From assembly GCA_902774145.1 (NCBI GenBank), contig CACYHC010000016.1, positions 1 to 53,917 of the forward strand: a stretch of DNA of 53,917 nucleotides. Reading direction: 5' to 3'. The notes below the pieces were generated by a model. It was not told the origin of the DNA, made no database searches, and saw only the letters and a list, made by a program, of their open reading frames with translations. This document shows, one piece after another, positions 25,246-33,768 of this stretch (positions are counted from its first letter, which is position 1; each line of letters starts with the position of its first letter). This stretch comes from an uncultured Bacteroidia bacterium (GTDB taxonomy: Bacteria; Bacteroidota; Bacteroidia; Bacteroidales; UBA932). Made by a program: the position numbers and the translations under genes.

Positions 25246-28068
25246 ATGACCCCCTTCCTGCAGCAGGTAGCCCGGAATTACGCCGCATCGGCGGACAGTT
25301 CCGCCCTTGTCTTCGTGTTCCCGAACCGGCGTTCGATGATTTTCTTCAAGAAATGGTTCGTCCGGGAAAGCGCAAGCACCGGGGGCGTCCGGATGCTGCC
25401 GCGGATGGTGACGATGGCGGATTTCTTCGCTGCGCTGAGCGGCACGAAAGCCTGCGACCGCATCACGCAGCTGCTCCTGCTCTATGAAGACTACAAGCAA
25501 CTGAATCCCAAGGCCGAAAGCCTGGACGACTTCATCTATTGGGGCGATGTCATCCTGCGCGACTTCGACGACATCGACAAATACCTGGTGGACGCGCGGG
25601 CGCTGTTTGCCAATATCGGCGATTTGCGTGAAATCGGCGGAAGCGTCACCGACTATGCCGACAAGGGGCAGCTCGAAGCGATTTCGCGGCTGCTCGGGCA
25701 TTTTTCCGAAAAGGTGCTCGCCGCCGAAGGGGAAAAAGGGAAGGAAGTCAAGGAGCGTTTCCGCTCGCTCTGGGACCTGCTCTATCCGCTCTATACCGCG
25801 TTCCGCGCACACCTGAGCGCGGAGGGGCTCGCCTATGAAGGGATGATTTACCGGCATGTGGCCGAAGCGCTCGCCAAGGGAGATACGTCCGCCGTGGATG
25901 TGACCGAACGCGTTTACGGCCCGGGCTGCCGTTTCGTTTTTACGGGCCTGAATGCCCTGAACGCCTGCGAACGGAAGGTGATGCTGAAACTACGCGACGC
26001 GCGCATCGCCGAGTTCTGCTGGGACTGGGGGCATCCGATGCTGACGGACAAGGACAATATCGCATCGGCGCTGATGCGGGAGAATCTTGCCGATTTTCCC
26101 CAGGCGTTCGAAGTGGGATGGGAACAGCAGCGGCCCGAGGTGCACGTCTGCGGTGTTCCGTCGGGCGTCGGTCAGACGCGCCTGCTGCCCGAAATCATCC
26201 GCCGCTGCGGCTATGATGGCAGCGAAACGGATTTTGCCCTGGTGCTGCCGGACGAAAGCCTGCTCGGCGAATCGCTGCAGGCCATTCCCGCCTCGGTCGA
26301 GAAAATCAATGTCACGATGGGCGCGCCGCTCTCCACTTCCGAATGGAACGCGCTGATGCGGTCGCTGCTGGAACTGCAACTGCATTTGCGCCGGAGCGGC
26401 GACAAATGGCATTTCTATCATAAGCCCGTCGCCGACGTGCTCAGTTCCGGCATCCTGCGCAACATTATGGACGAAGAGGAAAAGGCAGCGGCCTCCGCTC
26501 TTCTCGGGGAACTGCGCTACTACTACCCCGCCGACGGCTTCGGCGGTTCGCCCCTGTTCGCCACGTTGTTCAGGCCGGTGGTCCAAGACGCCACCGTCGC
26601 CGATGCGGAGCAAATCCGCGCGCTTGCCGCCTGGCAGAAGGCCTGCGTGGAAGCCATTGCGCCCCGGCTGGGCGAAGGCGCTGAACTGCAGCGCGAGTTC
26701 GCTCAGCAATACTACCAGTGCCTGACCCGCCTTTCCGATTTTTCGCTTTCCGTCCTCCCCAGGACCTGGGCGCGGCTTCTGGACCGCCTGACCGCGGTAC
26801 TCACCGTTCCCTTCGAGGGCGAACCGCTTTCCGGGCTGCAGCTGATGGGCCCGCTGGAGACGCGCGCGCTGGATTTCAAGGAGGTCGTCATCCTGAGTGC
26901 GTCGGAAGGGAGTTTTCCCGCGCGGGGCGCGACGCCCAGTTTCGTTCCGCCGGAATTGCGGCTGGCCTTCGGCCTGCCCACCTACCGCAGCAAAGACGCA
27001 ATCTGGGCCTACTATTTCTTCCGGCTGATTGCGCGTGCAGAGCAGGTCTGGATGATTTACGATGCCCGCACGGAAGGCCTGACCACCGGCGAAGAAAGCC
27101 GCTACATCAAGCAGTTGCGCTATTCCTATGACGGCAAGTACGTCGATTTGAAGGAATATACCGTCCGCGCCGATGTCTCCGTTTCTCCGGAAGACACGGA
27201 TAGTATTCCCAAGACGGCGGAAGACCTGGAAATCATCCGCAAGATGACCTTTTCCGCCTCCTCCCTCCAGGCGTACATCGCCTGCCCCGCCCGTTTCTAC
27301 TATGCGAAAATAAAGCGGATCGAACTGCCCAAAGAAGTGGGGAAAGGACTGGACGACAGTCAGTTCGGGACAATTGGGCACGCGGTGCTCAAGGAACTCT
27401 ATCCCAAAGGTATGACGATTACCGCCGCTTACCTACAGGGCAAACTGAAGGATGAACAGGGCATCCGGGAAAAGGTCTATGCGCTCATTTGCGAGGAACG
27501 GAAGACCCTGGAAGTGGAAGGCAGTGACCTGATTGAGGCAGAAGCCCTCGTCGCCTACATTAAGAAGGTCCTGGAGCGGGACCTGGAACGGCTTTCCGGC
27601 GGAAAGACGCTGACCATCGAATCGACGGAAGAGGGCTATAACTGCGAGATTTGCGGCCACAGGTTCTACGGCGTGATCGATCGGCTGGACTGCCCCGGAG
27701 ACAATGTCCTTCGGGTTGTGGACTACAAGACCGGGAAGGATGACCCCGATGTCCTCACACTATCCAATGCTTCTGAGGTCTTTGCCGGGAAGAAAAAGGC
27801 GGCCCTGCAGTTCTATATCTATGACCGTCTGGTAGAGCCCCTGCGCAAGGGAAGACGCCTCGTCAACGCGATGTATGCCAAGAACAGCCTCTTCGCCGGA
27901 CCTGTGCAGGATTATGAAGCTGACGGGGATTTTATGCAGGGAACGGAAAAAGAATTGGACCGGCTTTTCGCGGAAATGGAAGACCCGCAGACCGATTTTG
28001 CCCGGAATACGGATCATTGTACCTATTGTGATTTCAAACGCCTGTGCGGGGTAACGGAGAAGGAATAA
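25246..28068 (+). CDS. addB: AddB-like PD-(D/E)XK nuclease subunit
   Basis: This 940-residue protein resembles the AddB subunit of the AddAB helicase-nuclease that processes double-strand breaks for recombination. The N-terminus has the VFPNRRSMIFF segment seen in this family. The C-terminal nuclease domain has a GVIDRLD segment and the catalytic VVDYKTG near residue 825. Four cysteines, one in the ACPARFYY segment near residue 680 and three in CTYCDFKRLCG at the C-terminus, form the Fe-S staple typical of AddB. The helicase-like core is inactive-looking (no Walker A), as in AddB. The stop overlaps the next start (TAATG), so AddA is translationally coupled. Confidence 0.9.
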   Translation: MTPFLQQVARNYAASADSSALVFVFPNRRSMIFFKKWFVRESASTGGVRMLPRMVTMADFFAALSGTKACDRITQLLLLYEDYKQLNPKAESLDDFIYWGDVILRDFDDIDKYLVDARALFANIGDLREIGGSVTDYADKGQLEAISRLLGHFSEKVLAAEGEKGKEVKERFRSLWDLLYPLYTAFRAHLSAEGLAYEGMIYRHVAEALAKGDTSAVDVTERVYGPGCRFVFTGLNALNACERKVMLKLRDARIAEFCWDWGHPMLTDKDNIASALMRENLADFPQAFEVGWEQQRPEVHVCGVPSGVGQTRLLPEIIRRCGYDGSETDFALVLPDESLLGESLQAIPASVEKINVTMGAPLSTSEWNALMRSLLELQLHLRRSGDKWHFYHKPVADVLSSGILRNIMDEEEKAAASALLGELRYYYPADGFGGSPLFATLFRPVVQDATVADAEQIRALAAWQKACVEAIAPRLGEGAELQREFAQQYYQCLTRLSDFSLSVLPRTWARLLDRLTAVLTVPFEGEPLSGLQLMGPLETRALDFKEVVILSASEGSFPARGATPSFVPPELRLAFGLPTYRSKDAIWAYYFFRLIARAEQVWMIYDARTEGLTTGEESRYIKQLRYSYDGKYVDLKEYTVRADVSVSPEDTDSIPKTAEDLEIIRKMTFSASSLQAYIACPARFYYAKIKRIELPKEVGKGLDDSQFGTIGHAVLKELYPKGMTITAAYLQGKLKDEQGIREKVYALICEERKTLEVEGSDLIEAEALVAYIKKVLERDLERLSGGKTLTIESTEEGYNCEICGHRFYGVIDRLDCPGDNVLRVVDYKTGKDDPDVLTLSNASEVFAGKKKAALQFYIYDRLVEPLRKGRRLVNAMYAKNSLFAGPVQDYEADGDFMQGTEKELDRLFAEMEDPQTDFARNTDHCTYCDFKRLCGVTEKE

Positions 28069-31000
28069 TGGAGAATGTCAATGAAATTATGAAGGCGTCG
28101 GCCGGCTCCGGGAAAACCTACAACCTGGCGCTGCGCTACATCACACTGCTCCTGCTCGATGGCGGCTTGTACCCGCACCGGCATATCCTCGCGGTCACCT
28201 TTACCAACAAGGCGACCGCCGAGATGAAGAAGCGCATCCTGGATGAATTGCACATCCTGGCGACGAACCCCGCGGCCTCCGACTACCTCGATGCGTTGAA
28301 AGCAGAACTGAAAGTCGATGAAACAAAACTGCGTGAGCGGGCGAAGCGCGTGCTGGGCGAAATCCTTTCCGACTACGGCTCTTTTGCCGTCAGCACCATT
28401 GACCGTTTCTTCCAGCAGGTACTCCGCGCTTTCTCCCGCGAAATCGGACAGGTGGCCGAATACCAGGTGGAACTGGACCGGCAAAGTCTTGTCGACGAGG
28501 CCGTAGACCGTGTACTGGAAGCGCTCTCCGAAGAAGGCAATCCCCTGCGGAAAGCCCTGACCGCGCACGCGCTGGGCAGATTGAGCGGCGGCGAGAAATT
28601 TCACATCGAGGCGATGGTCAAGGAGTTCGCGCAGGCCTATTTCCAGGAACAGTTCGGAGAGAAGGTTCGTCATCGGCAGATAGACGAGGAAAAGGTCTTT
28701 TCCGAAGAGAATATCCGCACGCTGACGGATGCCTGCCAGAGGAGTATCACGGCGTTTGACAACGCCTACAAAGCCGCGGCGGAAGCGGCGAAGGTTGTGC
28801 TGAACGGTTATCCGGAAGAAGACCTGAAATCGAAAGACCAGGTTTTGAAATTTACAGATTGCGCTACGGATAAATTTGACCGTAGTCACATCAAGACCTG
28901 GCAGAAGATACTTAATGACGGCAGTTGCATTTTTTATGCAAAGGCCGCAAAGAAATACGGTCCTTCGGATGCAGCGGCCATTTCCGAAGCCTGCTGGCGC
29001 CTGGAAAAGCTGATGACAGACCGCTTCCCCGAACGCAAGACCGCCGCACTGCTGCTCGAGCAGGCGCCCCTCTTCCGCACCGCTTCTGCGCTGAAGGCGG
29101 CTTTTACGGATGTCCTGCGCGACCGCGGGGTGCTCAGCATCGACGATACCAACCAAATTCTGCACGAAATCATCGGCGAGACATCTACGCCCTTTGTGTA
29201 CGAGAAGGTGGGCGTGCGCTACTGGCATTTCCTGTTGGACGAGTTCCAGGACACTTCGACGGTGCAGTGGGAAAATTTCCTTCCGTTGCTGAAGAACCCT
29301 ACGGGAGAGCGGCTGTACAATCTGCTGGTGGGCGATGTCAAGCAGAGCATCTACCGCTGGCGGAGCGCCCGCTGGGACATCCTGAAGAATGAGGTGGGCA
29401 CCGCCCTGCAGAATATCAAGAAAAATCCCCTGGAGGTCAACTGGCGCAGTGCGGAAGCCATCGTCAGTTTCAACAACGCCTTTTTCAAGCACTTCGCATC
29501 CTCTCTGGACGCCAGTTACAGCGCAGCGGTCGGCCGCCCCAATGACGGCCTGATTGCCTCTCTGTATGCCGACGTGGAGCAGAAAGTGGGCAAAAAAGCC
29601 CTGAAGGGCAGCGTAGAATTTAGTTTCGGCACTGACGAAAATGCGGACGAACTTGACAAAACCGCCGCGGCCGTCCGGGATGCACAGCAGCGGGGGTTCT
29701 CGCTGCGCGACATCGCCGTGCTGGTGAGGACGAACGCTGTCGGGTCCAGGGTTGCAGCCCGTTTGCTGCAAGAAGGCATTCCTGTCGTTTCCAACGATTC
29801 CCTGAAAATCATTTCCTGCCCGCTGGTGCGGCGTCTTGCCGCCCGGCTCGCCCTGCTGGACAATCCCAAAGACATGCTCAGCCGCTATGAGGCGGGCGAA
29901 GACTTTGATGCGGCCGCATTCCACGCAGGCTTTTCGTTGGGAGATCTGGCGCAGCGCCTCCTTGCGCTCGAAGACAAGGAGGAAGTCAATGCGGCCACGC
30001 CCTACCTGCTGGCCTTCCTGGACCGGATTCGGGACTATGTCGCCTGCGGGGGCAATTCCCTGCACGGTTTTCTGGAAGACTGGAAGACGAGCGGCGTCAA
30101 GGCGGCCATTGCCTCGCCCGAGGGCGGCGACGCCGTCACCATCATCACGATTCACAAGTCCAAAGGCCTGGACTTCCCCTTCGTGATTCTGCCTATTTCC
30201 AAGAAAATCACCTACATCAATAACGACAGCCATTCCTGGGAATTTCCGGACATTCAGGACGGTTCGCCGCTACAGCAGGCCGCGCCTTCCGTTTACAACG
30301 TTCCCACGGCATCGCTCGCCGATACGCTCTTCCGCGACAGCTACGAGCGGGAACTGCAGCTCTCGATGATAGACGACATCAACACCTGGTATGTCGCCAT
30401 GACACGCGCCACCACGGCGATGCACGTCATCGTACCTAAGATCCAGGAGGGAAAGATATCGGGAGAACTCCTCGACTTTCTTGTAAAAAGCGACAAGGCC
30501 GTCAAACTGGACGAAGCGCATTTCCTCTGGGGCGCCTCGGAATCCGTGCACAAGGCAGCGGATAAAAAGCCTAAGCCAAAGCCGGAAGAACTTCCCCTTC
30601 GCTTCCTGGACCCTTCCGTCGATGCTTCCGCCCCCCGCCGGCTCGCCGTCCGTCACAGTGCCGAGGACTTTTTCAAGCGCGAAGCGGGCCTCGAGAATGC
30701 GCGGGTGCGCGGTATCGTCCTGCACCATATTCTGGAAAACGTGCGCACGGCGGAGGACCTTGCCGCTTCGGTAGACGCCGCACAGCGCGAAGGCCTGCTG
30801 GACGAAGCCGAAGCGCAGGATGCGCTGCATATGCTCTCGCAGGCGCTGAACAGCGTATCGCCGCGGGGCTGGTTCACGGCGGACAGCGCACAGGTGCTCG
30901 ACGAGCGCGACCTTTGCGACGAAGAGGGGAACATTCACCGGCCGGACCGTGTGGTCATCCGGGACGGACGTGTGGAAATCATCGACTACAAATTCGGCGC

Positions 31001-31121
31001 GCAGGATAAGGATCACCATTCCCAGGTGGAGCGCTACAAGCAGCTTTACGGGGAGCTTGGTTACGGCGACGTGCGCGGTTACCTCTGGTATGTTACTGAC
31101 AATCAAATTATATCCGTTTAA
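28068..31121 (+). CDS. addA: AddA-like UvrD-family helicase-nuclease
   Basis: This protein of about 1017 residues is the motor and second nuclease of the AddAB complex. Walker A SAGSGKT is near residue 12, the SF1 motif II is LLDEFQDTS near 390, with motif III QSIYRWR near 430 and IHKSKGLDFPFVI near 700. AMTRATTAMHV is motif VI. The C-terminal RecB-like nuclease has the DYKFG segment near 973 (IIDYK). The ATG at 28068 overlaps the AddB stop by 1 base, behind an AAGGA sequence that can serve as ribosome site. Together with AddB it should degrade DNA ends to a recombination hotspot or 3' overhang. Confidence 0.93.
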   Translation: MENVNEIMKASAGSGKTYNLALRYITLLLLDGGLYPHRHILAVTFTNKATAEMKKRILDELHILATNPAASDYLDALKAELKVDETKLRERAKRVLGEILSDYGSFAVSTIDRFFQQVLRAFSREIGQVAEYQVELDRQSLVDEAVDRVLEALSEEGNPLRKALTAHALGRLSGGEKFHIEAMVKEFAQAYFQEQFGEKVRHRQIDEEKVFSEENIRTLTDACQRSITAFDNAYKAAAEAAKVVLNGYPEEDLKSKDQVLKFTDCATDKFDRSHIKTWQKILNDGSCIFYAKAAKKYGPSDAAAISEACWRLEKLMTDRFPERKTAALLLEQAPLFRTASALKAAFTDVLRDRGVLSIDDTNQILHEIIGETSTPFVYEKVGVRYWHFLLDEFQDTSTVQWENFLPLLKNPTGERLYNLLVGDVKQSIYRWRSARWDILKNEVGTALQNIKKNPLEVNWRSAEAIVSFNNAFFKHFASSLDASYSAAVGRPNDGLIASLYADVEQKVGKKALKGSVEFSFGTDENADELDKTAAAVRDAQQRGFSLRDIAVLVRTNAVGSRVAARLLQEGIPVVSNDSLKIISCPLVRRLAARLALLDNPKDMLSRYEAGEDFDAAAFHAGFSLGDLAQRLLALEDKEEVNAATPYLLAFLDRIRDYVACGGNSLHGFLEDWKTSGVKAAIASPEGGDAVTIITIHKSKGLDFPFVILPISKKITYINNDSHSWEFPDIQDGSPLQQAAPSVYNVPTASLADTLFRDSYERELQLSMIDDINTWYVAMTRATTAMHVIVPKIQEGKISGELLDFLVKSDKAVKLDEAHFLWGASESVHKAADKKPKPKPEELPLRFLDPSVDASAPRRLAVRHSAEDFFKREAGLENARVRGIVLHHILENVRTAEDLAASVDAAQREGLLDEAEAQDALHMLSQALNSVSPRGWFTADSAQVLDERDLCDEEGNIHRPDRVVIRDGRVEIIDYKFGAQDKDHHSQVERYKQLYGELGYGDVRGYLWYVTDNQIISV

Positions 31122-31140
31122 CTTTTAAAAACAACAAGTT

Positions 31141-31623
31141 ATGAAAGCACTGAAAGTACTTCTCATCGCGGCCCTTGCGGCCATCTTCTCCTCCAATGTC
31201 CAGGCGGCAAGCCTGACCAGCAGCAACGGCCTCAAGGCTGGCAGCGCCCTCCTTTCCCTGTACACCCAGTACAAGACCACCGGCAAGCTGGACCTGACCG
31301 ATGCCAACAACATCAACAGCCTGCTCTCCCTGGCCTCCAACATCAAAGGTCTGGACAAGATTGCCGACAAAGCATCCTTCCTGACCGGTCTCATCTCCGG
31401 TTCCAAGAACCTGGTCAACAAAAAGAACTCGAATACGGCGCTCACCAGCCTGACCCAGCTTGCCGGCCTGGATTTCTCCGGCCTGACCACCAGTGCAGCG
31501 TCTTCCGCCGTAGGTGGGGCCCTTTCGAAGATTGCCGGCGGCGCAACCAAGACCACGGACACGACGTCTTCCGTCACGTCCGCCGCCACGTCCATCCTGA
31601 CCGGGCTGTTCAAGAAGCTCTGA
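31141..31623 (+). CDS. Small exported protein of low complexity
   Basis: This 160-residue protein has a clear signal peptide (about 1-22, ending VQAA). The mature part is very rich in Ser, Thr, Ala, Leu and Gly, with helix-forming blocks such as SLLSLASNIKGLDKIADKA and a Thr/Ser-rich stretch near 138-150. No cysteine, lipobox or recognised domain is visible. It is located 19 bases after AddA, with a possible AACTT/AAGTT inverted repeat in the gap, and 4 bases before the TetR regulator. Its role is unknown; a periplasmic or surface location is inferred from the signal peptide. Confidence 0.65.
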   Translation: MKALKVLLIAALAAIFSSNVQAASLTSSNGLKAGSALLSLYTQYKTTGKLDLTDANNINSLLSLASNIKGLDKIADKASFLTGLISGSKNLVNKKNSNTALTSLTQLAGLDFSGLTTSAASSAVGGALSKIAGGATKTTDTTSSVTSAATSILTGLFKKL

Positions 31624-31627
31624 TGGA

Positions 31628-32179
31628 ATGTACCGGATCAAGAACGACAAACGCATTGAAAAGTCCGTCGCAGCCATCTGCGACGGACTTTATCAGTGCT
31701 TGAAAGAGAAATCCTTCAGCAGCCTTACCGTCAATGAAATCACGGAGGCTGCGGGCGTGAGCCGCGCCACCTTCTACCGGATTTTCGACTCGCCGCAAGA
31801 CATCCTTTCCTATCTTTGCGAGCAGTTGATCAGCGACGTGGTTACCTTCCTGATGTCCTCCCTGAACGCCAGCGCCGCTGAAATCCGGGAAGGGTCCCTG
31901 CAGATGTGGCTGGACAAGGCGGACCTGATTTCCGCCATTTACAACTCCGGAAACCCGGCCATCTTGAGCGATTCCCTGCAGAAATACCTCAAGAGCAGCT
32001 ATTTTACGGGAATGGGGGTCATTACCCAGGACGAGATGGACTACCTGCAGGAAACGCTGTCCACCATTCTGGACACCGTTCTCCGCGTCTGGCTGCGGCA
32101 CAACAAAAAAGAGAGCGCAAAGGACATCCTTGCGCTCTACAGCAAAATCGCTTCGATTATCGGTATTATCTTCAATTAG
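31628..32179 (+). CDS. TetR/AcrR-family transcriptional regulator
   Basis: This 183-residue protein has an N-terminal TetR helix-turn-helix (about 8-60); the segment LTVNEITEAAGVSRATFYRIF is the classic recognition region. The C-terminal all-helical ligand domain (about 60-183) has no specific similarity that I recognise. It follows the small exported protein gene by 4 bases, so these may form one unit that it regulates. Its stop overlaps that of the convergent YegP-like gene by 4 bases. The ligand is unknown. Confidence 0.88.
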   Translation: MYRIKNDKRIEKSVAAICDGLYQCLKEKSFSSLTVNEITEAAGVSRATFYRIFDSPQDILSYLCEQLISDVVTFLMSSLNASAAEIREGSLQMWLDKADLISAIYNSGNPAILSDSLQKYLKSSYFTGMGVITQDEMDYLQETLSTILDTVLRVWLRHNKKESAKDILALYSKIASIIGIIFN

Positions 32180-32505
32180 ATTTCCTCGACAATCTCGGCC
32201 TCGGGGGCGTTCTTCATCACGGACGCAATCCCGGCGTCGCGGGATTTCTCGGAAGCATACATCTGGCTCTGGCCGATAACCTGGCCGTTCGTGGCCTTCA
32301 GGGCGAAATACGGCTTGCCGTTCTTGGCAACCAATTTCTCAAAACGCTTCTCTTCAGGAGCGTTTTTCTTTACGGACTCGATGCCGTTCATGCACGCCGT
32401 CTTGGTCGTATAGCCTTCGCTGGAAAGGATAACCTGGCCATTGGTGGCCAGCAGGTTGAACTGGAACTCACCGTTCTTCCGAACCGTTACTTTGAATTTT
32501 CCCAT
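32176..32505 (-). CDS. YegP-like protein with two DUF1508 repeats
   Basis: This 109-residue protein is made of two similar DUF1508 units (about 1-52 and 53-105). Each has an F-x-L/A-x-A-x-NGQVI core followed by an S-x-x-Y segment and then a GI-S-V-KNAPE ending. Such proteins are small beta/alpha domains of unknown function, common in Proteobacteria and Bacteroidota. No signal peptide is present. Its stop overlaps the TetR gene's stop by 4 bases. The 29-base gap upstream separates it from the flavodiiron gene, so they may be co-transcribed. Confidence 0.88.
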   Translation of the reverse strand: MGKFKVTVRKNGEFQFNLLATNGQVILSSEGYTTKTACMNGIESVKKNAPEEKRFEKLVAKNGKPYFALKATNGQVIGQSQMYASEKSRDAGIASVMKNAPEAEIVEEI

Positions 32506-32534
32506 GGTTTTTAGTAATAATGAATTAGGTTAAA

Positions 32535-33722
32535 CTATAAAAGAATCTGCTCCGCAAGGTTTTCAAGGAGCGGAATATCTGCAGTTTTCAGGCGGCTTCG
32601 CAAGGTGACGACCGGCTCTACGAGCGTAATGTCCTTCATCGCGCCGAACATCTCCTTCATCACGCGGCCGGCGCTGGGCGCCCAGGAACCGTTCTCCACA
32701 AGGGCGACTTTCTTTTTGCTCCAGCCCTTGATCTGGAGGCGGTGCAGGAACTGGTGCATCGGCGTAAAGAGGCCCGCATCGTAAGAAGAGGCCATGGCCA
32801 CCATCTTCGGATAGCGGAACGCATCTTCGACGTTTTCCGCAAAATCGGAGCGGCAAAGGTCGCTCAGCACCACCTTCGGCGCCCCTTTTTCAAGCAGGAT
32901 GCGCTTGAGTTCCTCCGCCGCGGCGAGCGTGCCTCCGTGAATCGACGCGCAGGCAATGAAAACGCCTTCGGTTTCCGCTTCGTAGCGGCTCCAGGTATCG
33001 TAGAGGGAGAGGTATTCGTTCAGGTTGTCCTCCAGCAGCGGCCCGTGCAGCGGACGGATGGCCTTGATCGGGAGTTTGGCGGCTTTGGCGAGCAGCGCCT
33101 GCACCTGGGCGCCGTATTTGCCCACGATATTGAAATAGTAGCGGCGTGCCTCGCAGGCCCAGTCGTCATCGTCGCGGCCATAGAAACCGCATTTCGAAAG
33201 GGCGCCGAACTTGCCGAAACCGTCGGCGCTGTACAGGACGCCGTCCGCTTCGTCGAAGGAAACCATGACCTCCGGCCAGTGCACCATCGGCGCGGCGATA
33301 AACTGCAGCCGGTGCTTCCCCAGCGCGAGCACGTCCCCTTCCTTTACCGCCTGCGTACGGCCCTCGATCGCGATGCCCTCGAAGAACTGCGGCAGCATCT
33401 GCAGGGCCTTGGCGCTGGCGACGAGCGTGAGCCCCGGATACAGGTCCAGCATCCGGGCAATCAGCGCGGAATGGTCCGGCTCCATATGATGTACGACGAG
33501 GTAATCCGGCTGCCGGCCCTCCAGCGCCTCAGTGAGATTGGCGAGCCACTGCTCCCCTACCCGCGCATCGGCGGTATCCAGCACCGCAAATTTCTCATCT
33601 TTAATCAGATAGGAATTGTAGGCCATCCCCTCCGGGACAATATACTGGCTTTCAAACAGGTCAAGATTCAGGTCGTCCGCTCCGATATAGGTGACATCCG
33701 CACTCAATTTTCTAACGCTCAT
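32535..33722 (-). CDS. Flavodiiron protein (A-type flavoprotein, FprA family)
   Basis: This 395-residue enzyme has a metallo-beta-lactamase-like diiron domain (about 1-250) and a flavodoxin domain (about 255-395). The diiron ligands H79, E81 and D83 with H84 appear in the HHMEPDH motif, with further His residues near 148 (MVHWPEVM) and 225 (LHGPL). The flavodoxin FMN loop reads SIHGGT near 260. Such proteins reduce oxygen to water or nitric oxide to nitrous oxide and protect anaerobes. No rubredoxin domain is fused, so electrons come from a separate donor. A promoter box lies 20 bases upstream. Confidence 0.93.
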   Translation of the reverse strand: MSVRKLSADVTYIGADDLNLDLFESQYIVPEGMAYNSYLIKDEKFAVLDTADARVGEQWLANLTEALEGRQPDYLVVHHMEPDHSALIARMLDLYPGLTLVASAKALQMLPQFFEGIAIEGRTQAVKEGDVLALGKHRLQFIAAPMVHWPEVMVSFDEADGVLYSADGFGKFGALSKCGFYGRDDDDWACEARRYYFNIVGKYGAQVQALLAKAAKLPIKAIRPLHGPLLEDNLNEYLSLYDTWSRYEAETEGVFIACASIHGGTLAAAEELKRILLEKGAPKVVLSDLCRSDFAENVEDAFRYPKMVAMASSYDAGLFTPMHQFLHRLQIKGWSKKKVALVENGSWAPSAGRVMKEMFGAMKDITLVEPVVTLRSRLKTADIPLLENLAEQILL

Positions 33723-33742
33723 AATGTTTATCGATGTTCCAG

Positions 33743-33750
33743 CAAATATA
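33743..33750 (-). promoter_or_regulatory. -7 promoter box of the flavodiiron gene
   Basis: The minus strand reads TATATTTG, an exact TAnnTTTG match, ending 20 bases before the flavodiiron ATG at 33722, just inside the gap after the stop of the 786-residue gene (33769). Confidence 0.5.
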
Positions 33751-33768
33751 GCGAATATTTCGCAATTA

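Noticed and set aside
28023-30233. 736-codon minus-strand open frame opposite addA
   Set aside because: AddA helicase motifs fix the plus-strand frame; the opposite frame has no start signal or domain.
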